Notes: generated from the letters alone by a model not told the origin. Positions 18,346 to 27,002 are shown, numbered from the stretch's first letter. The stretch is 64,000 nucleotides of DNA from Flavobacteriales bacterium (GCA_017303755.1 JAFLBS010000001.1:868001-932000); one strand, 5' to 3'. Translations and numbers: made by a program.

Positions 18346-19197
18346 TTAGTTTTTAGCGTTTTTTAGGATGTAAATGTGAGAAGAATATTCATTATTCTTA
18401 CTTCCGTAGCGATTGGACTTTAATCCGATGAAAAAAGCGTTGATGAAATTCATTTTTCCGGTTTTGTATTTTTCGGAAAGCAGACTAACATAAAAACTAT
18501 CAAATTTCATGGGAAGTACTTTGGTCAATTCTAAATTGTGTTGAGCGAATAATTTTTGAATTGCCGTTTTTGAAAAATGCCAAAGGTGAATTGGAACATC
18601 AAAAGCGGCCCAATATTTCCCGTAATAATTTGCGTCAAAAGAATTGAAATTTGGTACAGCGATGATGATGGTTCCGTTGGGTTTAATCATTCGTTTCAAT
18701 TCGCTTATTTGATGTTCTAAATTAGGAACGTGTTCTAACACATGCCACATGGTGATAATGTCTAATGAATGATCTTCTATTTCAGACATTTCGTTGACAA
18801 AAGAAACTCCTTTATTAATGGCAATTGATTTCGCTTTTTCACTGGGTTCAATTCCGACAATTTGCCAGCCATCATTTTTGGCTGTTAGTAAAAAATCACC
18901 TACTCCTGCTCCAATGTCAAGAATGGTTCCTTTTTCAGAAAGTGAATTGATGAGTTTTAATTTATTTTTTAATGCAATTCCTTTTACGAATTGGTACATT
19001 TTTTCGAATAGCGATTTCTTTCCGTCGGTATGTGAAATGTAATCGGCGCTTTCGTAATAGCTAGGTAATTTTTCTAAACTTGGTTGCGGATGCGTGATGA
19101 GCATGTCCAATTCTTCATTGTAAAGTAACTCAAAGGTTTCTTGTGAAACGGAATGATCTTTTACGTTTAGAAAGTGTTTTGTTTTTGAAATATCCAT
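18346..19197 (-). CDS. class I SAM-dependent methyltransferase
   Basis: A 283-residue cytosolic methyltransferase. The SAM-binding motif I is TILDIGAGVGDFLL (about residues 90-103), followed by VGIEPSEKA and the post-motif DIITMWHVLEHVPN with the usual VLEH. The N-terminal segment HFLNVKDHSVSQETFELL resembles the C-x-VC-type leaders of sugar or polyketide-like methyltransferases without the zinc cysteines. Substrate unknown. A parS-like site lies between its start and the mnmG stop. Confidence 0.88.
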   Translation of the reverse strand: MDISKTKHFLNVKDHSVSQETFELLYNEELDMLITHPQPSLEKLPSYYESADYISHTDGKKSLFEKMYQFVKGIALKNKLKLINSLSEKGTILDIGAGVGDFLLTAKNDGWQIVGIEPSEKAKSIAINKGVSFVNEMSEIEDHSLDIITMWHVLEHVPNLEHQISELKRMIKPNGTIIIAVPNFNSFDANYYGKYWAAFDVPIHLWHFSKTAIQKLFAQHNLELTKVLPMKFDSFYVSLLSEKYKTGKMNFINAFFIGLKSNRYGSKNNEYSSHIYILKNAKN

Positions 19198-19231
19198 TAA
19201 TTTCTCTTTAATAATAAGGCTTCACACGTTT

Positions 19232-19247
19232 TGTTTCACGTGAAACA
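19232..19247. promoter_or_regulatory. parS-like centromere site 1
   Basis: TGTTTCACGTGAAACA is a perfect 16-bp palindrome matching the widely conserved ParB-binding consensus TGTTNCACGTGAAACA. It lies in the 57-base gap between mnmG and the methyltransferase gene. ParB binding is inferred from the sequence only. Confidence 0.85.
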
Positions 19248-19254
19248 TTTTAAA

Positions 19255-21123
19255 CTATCGTCCCATGTGAATTAATAAGACCGAAACATCACTCGGAGAA
19301 ACACCGCTGATTCGCGATGCCTGTGAAATAGTTACCGGTCGGATTTTGCTTAATTTTTGTTTGGCTTCAATCGACATCGATTTGATTTTGTTGTAATCAA
19401 AATTCTCCGGAATTTTGATGTCTTCTAATCGAATCAATTTTTCGGCATTATTGCGTTCTTTTTCGATATAACCCGAATATTTTACCTGAATTTCGGCTTG
19501 TTCAATTTCTTCTTTGTCTAAATTGTGCTCTTTGATGTACTCTTGCACTTTTTCAAAACGAACGATATCTTCCAATTCGATTTGTGGACGAGAAAACACT
19601 TTAAACATTTTATCCGATTGCGTCATGGGTGAGCTTTCTTTTTCTAATAAAACCGGATTCGCTTCTTCTGGAGACAAACTGGTTTCTTTAAAGAAATGAA
19701 CCATTGCATCACTTTTGCTGAATTTTTCTTCCATTCGACGCAAGCGTTTTTCGGATGCTAAACCAATTTCATGTGATTTTGGTGTTAGTCGATAATCGGC
19801 ATTATCTTGGCGCAATAAGGTTCTGTATTCGGCACGCGAAGTAAACATACGATACGGTTCTTCGGTTCCTTTTGTGATTAAATCATCAATTAAAACTCCT
19901 ATATACGCTTCGTCTCTACGAAGGATTAGCGGTTGTTGTTCTTTGACTTTTAACGCTGCATTAATTCCGGCCATTAAACCTTGCGAAGCGGCTTCTTCGT
20001 AACCAGTAGTTCCGTTGATTTGCCCGGCGAAATACAAACCTTCAACTAACTTCGTTTCTAAGGTATGTTTTAATTGAGTTGGCGGAAAATAATCGTATTC
20101 AATAGCATAACCAGGACGGAAGAACTTTACGTTTTCGAATCCGGCAACTGAGCGCAAAGCTTTGAACTGAATGTCTTCCGGAAGTGAAGTAGAAAATCCG
20201 TTTACGTATACTTCTACTGTATCCCAACCTTCGGGTTCGATGAATAATTGATGGCGTTCTTTGTCAGCAAAACGATTGATTTTATCTTCTATTGATGGAC
20301 AATAACGTGGTCCGAGTGATTTGATTCGGCCGTTAAACATCGGCGAACGATCAAAACCTTCACGTAAAATATCGTGAACATCTAGTGAAGTATACGTCAT
20401 ATGACACAAACGTTGATGCGTTAGTGGTTTTGTTTCATCCGAATACGAAAACTTATCAGGAACAGCATCTCCTGGTTCTTCTCTCATTTTGGAATAATCG
20501 AGTGAACGACCATCCACACGCGGTGGCGTTCCGGTTTTCATTCGGCCTGATTCAAAACCTACATTGACTAAATCTTCTGTGATTCCGTATGCTGCACTTT
20601 CGCCAGCTCTTCCTCCGCCGAATTGTTTGTCACCAATATGAATCAATCCGTTTAGGAAAGTTCCGTTGGTAAGCACCACTGTTTTGGCTTTAATTTCAAT
20701 TCCGAGTGACGTTTTAATTCCTTCGATTTTACCGTTATTGATGATTAAACCTTTCACCATTTCTTGATAGAAATCGAGATTTGGAGTTCGCTCCAACATC
20801 AATCGCCATTCTTCTGAAAAGCGCATTCGATCAGACTGCACACGTGGCGACCACATGGCTGGACCTTTTGATTTGTTGAGCATTTTGAATTGGATGGCGG
20901 TTTTGTCCGAAACGATTCCGGAGTAACCGCCAAGCGCATCAATCTCACGCACAATTTGTCCTTTGGCTATTCCGCCCATGGCAGGATTACACGACATTTG
21001 CGCAATGTTTTGCAAGCTCATTGTAACCAACAGCGTACTGCAACCCATATTAGCTGCCGCTGCTGCCGCTTCACAACCAGCGTGTCCTGCTCCTACTACA
21101 ATTACATCGTATGTATTAAACAT
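19255..21123 (-). CDS. mnmG: tRNA uridine-5-carboxymethylaminomethyl(34) synthesis enzyme MnmG
   Basis: FAD-dependent enzyme (GidA) that with MnmE modifies the wobble uridine of several tRNAs. The 622-residue length is normal. The N-terminal dinucleotide-binding motif is VIVVGAGHAGCEAA (about 7-20); further family signatures are CNPAMGGIAKGQIVREIDALGG, GRMKTGTPPRVD and GQINGTTGYEEAASQGLMAG. The C-terminal helical region ending ISQASRISGVSPSDVSVLLIHM binds tRNA/MnmE. The gene is flanked on both sides by parS-like sites, in keeping with gidA often lying near the replication origin in bacteria. Confidence 0.98.
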   Translation of the reverse strand: MFNTYDVIVVGAGHAGCEAAAAAANMGCSTLLVTMSLQNIAQMSCNPAMGGIAKGQIVREIDALGGYSGIVSDKTAIQFKMLNKSKGPAMWSPRVQSDRMRFSEEWRLMLERTPNLDFYQEMVKGLIINNGKIEGIKTSLGIEIKAKTVVLTNGTFLNGLIHIGDKQFGGGRAGESAAYGITEDLVNVGFESGRMKTGTPPRVDGRSLDYSKMREEPGDAVPDKFSYSDETKPLTHQRLCHMTYTSLDVHDILREGFDRSPMFNGRIKSLGPRYCPSIEDKINRFADKERHQLFIEPEGWDTVEVYVNGFSTSLPEDIQFKALRSVAGFENVKFFRPGYAIEYDYFPPTQLKHTLETKLVEGLYFAGQINGTTGYEEAASQGLMAGINAALKVKEQQPLILRRDEAYIGVLIDDLITKGTEEPYRMFTSRAEYRTLLRQDNADYRLTPKSHEIGLASEKRLRRMEEKFSKSDAMVHFFKETSLSPEEANPVLLEKESSPMTQSDKMFKVFSRPQIELEDIVRFEKVQEYIKEHNLDKEEIEQAEIQVKYSGYIEKERNNAEKLIRLEDIKIPENFDYNKIKSMSIEAKQKLSKIRPVTISQASRISGVSPSDVSVLLIHMGR

Positions 21124-21187
21124 ATTAGACTTCTTAGATTTTTAGAAAGTTAGACTGTTAGATTCTAAATTTCTTGTTTTATTATAA

Positions 21188-21203
21188 TGTTCCACGTGGA
21201 ACT
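21188..21203. promoter_or_regulatory. parS-like centromere site 2
   Basis: TGTTCCACGTGGAACT contains a perfect 14-bp palindrome (21189-21202). It differs from the TGTTNCACGTGAAACA consensus at two positions in the right arm. It lies 65 bases upstream of the mnmG start. Confidence 0.75.
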
Positions 21204-21231
21204 TTTATTCTATTCACTATCGTTTATCAAC

Positions 21232-21350
21232 TAGCCCTGATGGAGGCGATATCCTTTTTGCTTCAACAATTCGAAAGAAACTTATTTCTTAATTTTAATC
21301 TGATTTATTAGAACTACTCAGCAAAAAGATAAAGCCGAGAGCAGGAATTA
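21232..21350. repeat. imperfect inverted-repeat element, possible structured RNA
   Basis: Two arms of about 30 bases (21232-21262 and 21320-21350) pair imperfectly across a roughly 57-base AT-rich centre. The innermost 9 bases (CTTTTTGCT with AGCAAAAAG) pair perfectly, and further paired blocks occur at CCTG/CAGG and GGC/GCC. I recall similar arm sequences in other flavobacterial intergenic regions, but cannot verify this. It fills most of the gap between mnmG and ybeY and carries no open reading frame of note. Confidence 0.5.
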
Positions 21351-21389
21351 CGATTACAAGAAAGCCCAAGCCATTCGCTCATAAAAACC

Positions 21390-21809
21390 TTAATGTTCCA
21401 CGTGAAACATTTTGATTTTTTCGTCTTCCTTAGATCTCATTAATTGTTCATCGGATTCAGTTTTGTCTTTGTATCCACAGTAATGAAGTACGCCGTGAGC
21501 CATCACTCTTTTCAATTCTTCATCGAATGAAACATTGAATTCTTCTGCATTTTCACGCACTCTTTCGATGGAAATGAAAATATCGCCGTGTAATTCGTTT
21601 CCTACAGAGTAATCAAAGGAAATAATATCTGTTAAAGTGTCGTGATCCAAATACTGTTGGTTGATTTCAAGCAAATAATCATCGTCACAAAAGATGTAAT
21701 TGATCTCGCCTTCCTTCTTTGATTCGGATTCGATTATAGTAGATATCCAAGTAGAAAAAACATCTTCATTCGACAATTCAAACTCGGTTTCGTAATTATA
21801 ACTTATCAT
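21390..21809 (-). CDS. ybeY: rRNA maturation endoribonuclease YbeY
   Basis: Metal-dependent RNase needed for 16S rRNA 3' end processing and ribosome quality control. The 139-residue length is typical. The family motif reads HGVLHYCGYKDKT: the first two zinc-ligand histidines are present, but the third (usually GYDH) is not. From memory, GYKDK is common in Bacteroidota members. The start overlaps the end of the DUF4175 gene by 14 bases. The last six codons (MFHVEH) are written by a parS-like site, so the protein's tail is dictated by a DNA-binding site. Confidence 0.93.
   Translation of the reverse strand: MISYNYETEFELSNEDVFSTWISTIIESESKKEGEINYIFCDDDYLLEINQQYLDHDTLTDIISFDYSVGNELHGDIFISIERVRENAEEFNVSFDEELKRVMAHGVLHYCGYKDKTESDEQLMRSKEDEKIKMFHVEH
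21394..21409. promoter_or_regulatory. parS-like centromere site 3, inside ybeY
   Basis: TGTTCCACGTGAAACA matches the parS consensus TGTTNCACGTGAAACA at every position. It lies wholly within the last codons of ybeY (the MFHVEH tail on the minus strand). Confidence 0.85.
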
Positions 21810-24800
21810 TCGTTTTAAAATATTCTTGAACCTTTTGGTTAAAATTTGCGCGCAAAGGTAAGGTTTGTCTATTTAATATTTCAACACTATTGATATAATC
21901 TTGCAAACGTTGAGGTAAAGCGTTAGTTGTGTTATTGAACTCTTTCTTGTTGGTTTCAGATTGACGTTTCTTCTCTTCACCTTGTTGCTGCGTTGCTTTT
22001 TCTAATTTCAATAACTCATATTTGAGGTTCAACATCTTTTGCAAGACTTCATTATTAAAACCTTTGTTGAGCAATTGTTTTTCAATTTGCTTCATTTGAT
22101 TCAAGGCATTTTGACCGCTTCCGCCCAAACCTTGTTTGTTCAATTCTTTCTCTAATGCTTCACGCAATTGTTGTTGCTCTTTATAAATTTGCATGATTTG
22201 TTCGGCATCGCCTTCACCATCTTCTCCGTTTTCATTGTTCTTGCTATCTCCTTGACCGCTTCCACCCGAGTTTCCGCCTTTACCATTTTTACCTTTTCCG
22301 CCTTCCTTACCATCACCTTCTTTTCCGTCTTTGCCTTGCTTGCCACCTTCTTTTCCGCCTTCCTTTTCTCCTTGGCTTCCTTCGCTGCCTTCGCTGCCTT
22401 CGCCGGGTTGTTCGCCTGGTTTTTGTCCGGGTTTCATTCCTTTTTTCATCTTCTCGCCTAAACCATCTTGCTTCTTTATGATGTCTGGTAATTGCATTCC
22501 GGAGCCTTGTCCTGGTTTTGGTTTTCCTGCGCCTTGACCTGACATGGACATCGACATTTGCATATTGTTTAATGCATCGGCCAACATATCAGCCAAACGA
22601 TTGGCGGCAGAAGTAGCAAATTGTTGGTGCGAAGTTCCTTTCGAAACATTCGCTTCTGCAAGTGTTTCTAGAGCTTTATCAACGTTGTATTGTACTTCGC
22701 CAATTTCTTTGGTTACTTGCTCGCCAATTTTTGGATTACGAAGCGACATCGCAAACAAACTATCATCAACGTGTTTGAACTGTTGCTTTAAGTCTTGTTG
22801 CTTTTTAAGGTTTTTGATGAACGCAGGCGAACCTCTTTTTAGTCCTTTAAACTGTTTCATCACATCTTCTTGAGAAAACGAATACGCTAATAAATTATCT
22901 AAAATCTGACGCAACATTTCAACATCTTCTTCCAATTGATCTTGCTCACTTTGTTGCATGCTTTCTTGCATATCCTGACTCATTTGCTTCATCTTTTTGG
23001 ATGCGCTTTTTTGCTTTGGTTTGGCTTTGTCTTTTTGTTGTTTTTGCAATTGATCGGAAGCGTTTTTCAAATCTTCATCGATGCTTTTTTCTTTGGGTTC
23101 GGTTTCGGGTAAATCAACTGGTGCTTTTAATTCGTTATTTTCTTTATCAAGTTCTTTTAATTCTTCTTTAATCTTATCAAATTCTTTGTTGATTTCCTCT
23201 TGTTTCTCGGTATTATTTTCCTTATCCGTTTCTGACAACTTGTCTTGCTTCTCGGCTAACTTCTCTAATTTATCGGCTATTTGTTGTGCTTTTTTCTCAA
23301 CGTAATATTTCTTAGTTAGCTCAACTAATTGCTCTAAACTTTTGCTTTGGTTCTTACTTTGCTGTTTGAATTTTTCCATTTTTTCAAACAGTTCTTCTTT
23401 CTGAATTTTATCATTCAGTTCTTTCAATTCATCCAACAATTTTTTATTCTTCTCAAAGTCTTTGTCTACTTTTTCAAGACGATCTTTGAGCAGTTCTTTC
23501 ATCTCGTCTTTCTTATCCGTTTTAACTTTGTCAAGATTGTCTTTCATTTTCTCGGCAAATTCCTTCATCAATTCGTCTTGTTTTTTCTGACGATTAATAA
23601 AGTCGTTTACTTTTTGTTGTTCTTTGAACTCCAACGACTCTTTTTCTTTGCCCATCTTTTGGAGTTTATCCATTTCGCTTTGTTGCTTTTCTTGCGTTTT
23701 AAGCGACTTTTCTAATGAATTGATGTTATCGTTCTGTTGTTGTAGTAATTCGTCTTCTTTTTCGGTTTCTGTCGATTCACGATGCGAGAAAACTGCCGAT
23801 TTAGAACTTTTAAAATTATGCAATGCATCGTTATCAAAAATCTCGAAGTAGTAATCGTAATTTACGCCTTCTTCAATAGTTAATGTGCTTGGAAAAGCAA
23901 AAACGAATTGATCGTAAACGTCTTTGTTTACCGCAATTGTTCCACGTCGTGCTTTTGAAGGATTGTCTTTTGGATAAAATACTACTTGTAATTTCGACAA
24001 ACCGTAATCGTCTGAAACTTGCCCTAAAACATAGTTTTTAGACACTTTCAAGCTATCTGGCGCATTATTCACTTCAATAGTTGGATATTGATCTTTCACC
24101 ACCGAAATCTGATAATTCAGTTTTTCGTAGTTTTTTACTTTAGTATTGGAAGTAACAATCTGATATTCGGTGTTTTGAACAATATTTTTCGACAATAAAA
24201 ACAAGTTATCTTGCTTAGAAAACGGAAAAGACGTTTTATCATCCAACCAATTCACACTTTGAGTTGCCAACGTATTCATTCGCCAAGTCACTCGTGTACC
24301 TTCTGGAATTACAGCGTTTCCTGTTCCTTTTATTATCTCTGATTTCTTGTTCAAGTAACCCGGAAAATTCAACACCATTTCGAAATTAGCAATGGATGGA
24401 ACCGTTACAACTGCCAATTGGTATTCTTTGGATGCCACTTCATTCGCTTCCAAATGAAATTCGATGTTTTCTTTGGGTTTCGGAATCACAAATTCGAATT
24501 CGCCTGCTTTATTGCTTTCCATGAAATAACTTTCATCACCAATATATATCATCGCATTTTCTGGAACCACTTTTCCAATCGTTTTCACACGAAGTAAGAA
24601 ATCTTTGTTTTGTTCGGTTTGTAAATTCTGATTTAACACTTGAAATTCGAATGGCGCTGGCGGTAGAAACTGCTGTTTGTAATTCACCACACGATTCAAA
24701 CTTTGCGAAATAATATTGCTATTTCCTGAAAGATAAAAGAAAGCAAAGAACAAAAGTGGAATAATCGCTAATGGCAAATACTTTTTATTGGTTCCGAAGT

Positions 24801-25233
24801 TCACGGCATTTCCAAACGGAATCGGTTGTAGCGTCGACGCTTTTTGATCAATAGAAGCCAATAGCAACTCCGATTTATTTTTATCTTGTGATAACTGAAG
24901 AAAATTGGTCAGCTTATCGCCTACTTCACTGAAATGATTTCCGATGATTTTGGATGCGTCGTCGTAGTTGATTCCTTTTTGTAATTTGAACAATTTGAAC
25001 ATCGGAAACAAAATAAAACGAAGCAATAAAAAAAGTTCGACAACAATGAACGCCCAAAACAAAACGGTACGCGCGGTTGGTTTCAACCAGAGAAAGTATT
25101 CAACAAAAAGTGTGAATAAGAAATACAGCAAACCCAATCCGACGAAGAAAATGGTTCCACGTAGTAATTCATTGGTGTAAAACTTCTTAATAAACTGCTC
25201 GAGTTTGGTATAAATTACGTTTTGATTCTCCAC
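21796..25233 (-). CDS. DUF4175 family large membrane protein
   Basis: A 1145-residue protein typical of Bacteroidota. The start is taken as GTG at 25233 (reading M/V-ENQNVIYTKLEQFI) because the promoter core at 25269-25276 lies inside any longer reading. Two or three transmembrane helices lie near residues 27-80 and one near 155-175; a beta-rich exoplasmic region follows, then long Lys/Glu/Gln coiled-coil segments (about 500-760). A low-complexity Gly/Lys/Glu/Ser region occurs around residues 935-1015 and a helical end follows. Function unknown. The end overlaps ybeY by 14 bases, so the two are probably one operon. Confidence 0.88.
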   Translation of the reverse strand: MENQNVIYTKLEQFIKKFYTNELLRGTIFFVGLGLLYFLFTLFVEYFLWLKPTARTVLFWAFIVVELFLLLRFILFPMFKLFKLQKGINYDDASKIIGNHFSEVGDKLTNFLQLSQDKNKSELLLASIDQKASTLQPIPFGNAVNFGTNKKYLPLAIIPLLFFAFFYLSGNSNIISQSLNRVVNYKQQFLPPAPFEFQVLNQNLQTEQNKDFLLRVKTIGKVVPENAMIYIGDESYFMESNKAGEFEFVIPKPKENIEFHLEANEVASKEYQLAVVTVPSIANFEMVLNFPGYLNKKSEIIKGTGNAVIPEGTRVTWRMNTLATQSVNWLDDKTSFPFSKQDNLFLLSKNIVQNTEYQIVTSNTKVKNYEKLNYQISVVKDQYPTIEVNNAPDSLKVSKNYVLGQVSDDYGLSKLQVVFYPKDNPSKARRGTIAVNKDVYDQFVFAFPSTLTIEEGVNYDYYFEIFDNDALHNFKSSKSAVFSHRESTETEKEDELLQQQNDNINSLEKSLKTQEKQQSEMDKLQKMGKEKESLEFKEQQKVNDFINRQKKQDELMKEFAEKMKDNLDKVKTDKKDEMKELLKDRLEKVDKDFEKNKKLLDELKELNDKIQKEELFEKMEKFKQQSKNQSKSLEQLVELTKKYYVEKKAQQIADKLEKLAEKQDKLSETDKENNTEKQEEINKEFDKIKEELKELDKENNELKAPVDLPETEPKEKSIDEDLKNASDQLQKQQKDKAKPKQKSASKKMKQMSQDMQESMQQSEQDQLEEDVEMLRQILDNLLAYSFSQEDVMKQFKGLKRGSPAFIKNLKKQQDLKQQFKHVDDSLFAMSLRNPKIGEQVTKEIGEVQYNVDKALETLAEANVSKGTSHQQFATSAANRLADMLADALNNMQMSMSMSGQGAGKPKPGQGSGMQLPDIIKKQDGLGEKMKKGMKPGQKPGEQPGEGSEGSEGSQGEKEGGKEGGKQGKDGKEGDGKEGGKGKNGKGGNSGGSGQGDSKNNENGEDGEGDAEQIMQIYKEQQQLREALEKELNKQGLGGSGQNALNQMKQIEKQLLNKGFNNEVLQKMLNLKYELLKLEKATQQQGEEKKRQSETNKKEFNNTTNALPQRLQDYINSVEILNRQTLPLRANFNQKVQEYFKTNDKL

Positions 25234-25268
25234 AATTGTTGATACTTTGTTTATAACCGATAAAAATA

Positions 25269-25276
25269 CAAATTTA
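25269..25276 (-). promoter_or_regulatory. -7 promoter element for DUF4175-ybeY
   Basis: Minus-strand TAAATTTG, an exact TAnnTTTG match, 36 bases before the GTG start at 25233. It decides against the upstream in-frame ATG at 25329. Confidence 0.5.
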
Positions 25277-25312
25277 TACTTAGGATAAAAGTTAAATCTT
25301 TCTAAACACGGA

Positions 25313-25407
25313 ATCAATGGCAATGGCAAAATTCAATAGCAAAATTCAATGGCAATTGCAATGTCAACTTCAATATCAATGGCAATGGCAATATCAAAGG
25401 CAAATTG
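25313..25407. repeat. degenerate hexanucleotide tandem repeat upstream of gltX
   Basis: About 95 bases built from hexamers of the form CAATGG, CAAAAT, CAATAG, CAATTG, CAATGT, CAATAT (net pattern CAA followed by three variable bases, sometimes offset). It ends exactly where the gltX -7 element begins. Read in frame it gives a Gln-rich artefactual extension (WQLQCQLQYQWQWQYQ) that is not part of GltX. The same hexamer family, in the opposite orientation, precedes rmlC at 54001. Confidence 0.7.
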
Positions 25408-25415
25408 TATCTTTG
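25408..25415 (+). promoter_or_regulatory. -7 promoter element for gltX
   Basis: TATCTTTG, an exact TAnnTTTG match, 18 bases before the ATG at 25434. It confirms that the long upstream in-frame reading through the repeat is not translated. Confidence 0.6.
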
Positions 25416-25433
25416 CGGCAAATTTTATTTAAA

Positions 25434-26945
25434 ATGTCAAAACAAGTTCGTGTGCGTTTTGCACCAAGTCCGACTGGACCATTACATATTGGCGGTGTTA
25501 GAACTGCCTTGTTTAATTATTTATTTTCCAAGAAAAACAACGGCGTTTTCTATTTGCGAATTGAAGATACCGATCAAAATCGATTTGTTCCCGGAGCAGA
25601 AGCATACATTTTTGAAGCTTTGGAATGGTTGGGAATTGCGCCTAGTGAAACCGTTGGGAAAAACGAAAAATTTGGTCCTTACCGTCAAAGCGAACGCAAA
25701 CATTTGTACAAACAATATGCGGATCAATTGGTGAATTCAGGTTGGGCGTATTATGCTTTTGACACAGCTGAAACTCTGGATTCGTTGAGAAAACAATACG
25801 AGTCTGAAGGAAAAACATTCATTTACAATTGGAGCAATCGTGAAAAATTAGATACTTCGTTGGCAATTTCTGCTGAAGAAACTGAAAAAAGAATAGCCGC
25901 TGGAGAAGATTTTGTCATCCGATTTAAAACGCCTGTAAACGAAACTTTGCATTTGCATGATATTATTCGTGGTGACATAAAATTTGAAACCAATTTATTA
26001 GATGATAAAGTGTTGTTCAAAAGTGACGGAATGCCAACGTATCATTTGGCTAATATTGTAGACGATCATTTAATGGAAACTTCGCATGTGATTCGTGGAG
26101 AAGAATGGTTGCCATCGATGCCGTTACATTCTTTATTGTACCAAGCTTTTGGTTGGGAAGCACCCGAATTTGCGCATTTACCGTTGATTTTAAAACCAAT
26201 TGGAAACGGAAAATTATCAAAACGCGATGGCGATAAAATGGGATTTCCAGTATTTCCATTGGAATGGAAAAGTGAAGAAGGAATTTCATCAGGTTATAGA
26301 GAAAAAGGATTTTTCCCAGAAGCAGTGATTAACTTTTTGGCTTTGTTAGGATGGAACGATGGAACGGATCAAGAATTATTTTCGTTGGAAGAATTGGTAG
26401 AAAAATTTGATTTGAATCGCGTTCACAAAGCGGGAGCCAAATTTGATCCAGAGAAAAATAAGTGGTTCAATCATCAGTATTTGCAAAAACAAAGCGATGC
26501 GAGTTTGGCAACCGTTTTTGAAAAAGAAGTTATTGAGCGATTAGGATCATGTGATTTCTCCTTCGTCGAAATGACAAAAATAACATCGTTGATAAAAGAG
26601 CGTGCAAATTTCGTATCAGAATTCTGGGAATTGTCTGATTATTTCTTTCAAGCTCCGACTTCGTACGATGAAAAAGCGGCCAAAAACTGGAAAGAGGAAA
26701 CTCCGAATTTAATGCAACAATTAATTTCGGTTATGGAGAACATCGGAGACTTTTCATCTGCAAACATCGAAACGATTGTAAAAGATTGGATGACTCAAAA
26801 TGAAATTGGAATGGGAAAAGTAATGCAACCGTTTCGATTGAGTTTGGTGGGTGCTTTAAAAGGTCCGCATTTATTTGATATTGTGGAACTTATTGGCAAA
26901 GAAGAAACAATTAAGCGATTAGAAAAAGCAATTGAAACTTTATAG
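25434..26945 (+). CDS. gltX: glutamate--tRNA ligase
   Basis: Class I aminoacyl-tRNA synthetase of 503 residues. The start at 25434 (MSKQVRVRFAPSPTGPLHIG) follows the promoter element; an in-frame ATG at 25317 would add 39 Gln-rich residues from a repeat and is rejected. The HIGH-like motif is PLHIGG (about 13-18), the KMSKS-like loop is GKLSKRDGDKMG (about 260), and RIEDTDQNR binds ATP/Glu. The C-terminal ~170 residues are the helical anticodon-binding domain. It charges tRNA-Glu; a separate GlnS is encoded at 29-31 kb, so tRNA-Gln need not be mischarged. Confidence 0.98.
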   Translation: MSKQVRVRFAPSPTGPLHIGGVRTALFNYLFSKKNNGVFYLRIEDTDQNRFVPGAEAYIFEALEWLGIAPSETVGKNEKFGPYRQSERKHLYKQYADQLVNSGWAYYAFDTAETLDSLRKQYESEGKTFIYNWSNREKLDTSLAISAEETEKRIAAGEDFVIRFKTPVNETLHLHDIIRGDIKFETNLLDDKVLFKSDGMPTYHLANIVDDHLMETSHVIRGEEWLPSMPLHSLLYQAFGWEAPEFAHLPLILKPIGNGKLSKRDGDKMGFPVFPLEWKSEEGISSGYREKGFFPEAVINFLALLGWNDGTDQELFSLEELVEKFDLNRVHKAGAKFDPEKNKWFNHQYLQKQSDASLATVFEKEVIERLGSCDFSFVEMTKITSLIKERANFVSEFWELSDYFFQAPTSYDEKAAKNWKEETPNLMQQLISVMENIGDFSSANIETIVKDWMTQNEIGMGKVMQPFRLSLVGALKGPHLFDIVELIGKEETIKRLEKAIETL

Positions 26946-27002
26946 TTTAAAGTAAAAAAGAAGAGATGTACTGCAGTGTGTCTTTACAAAGTATATAAAA
27001 CA

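Noticed and set aside
22152..22346. Lys-rich 64-residue alternative frame within the DUF4175 gene
   Set aside because: A frame-shifted reading of the low-complexity Gly/Lys block; no start signals.
23938..23952. Half parS-like motif (TGTTCCACGT) in the DUF4175 gene
   Set aside because: The right arm does not match; conserved coding context suffices to explain it.
25150..25165. Half parS-like motif (GGTTCCACGTAG) in the DUF4175 gene
   Set aside because: Only the left arm fits; not palindromic.
25329..25329. Upstream ATG as the DUF4175 start
   Set aside because: It lies upstream of the promoter core at 25269-25276; GTG at 25233 gives the family N-terminus ENQNVIYTKLEQFI.
25317..25433. In-frame N-terminal extension of GltX by 39 Gln-rich residues
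   Set aside because: It is translated from a hexamer repeat lying upstream of the promoter element and is absent from the family; the start at 25434 fits the conserved HIGH region.
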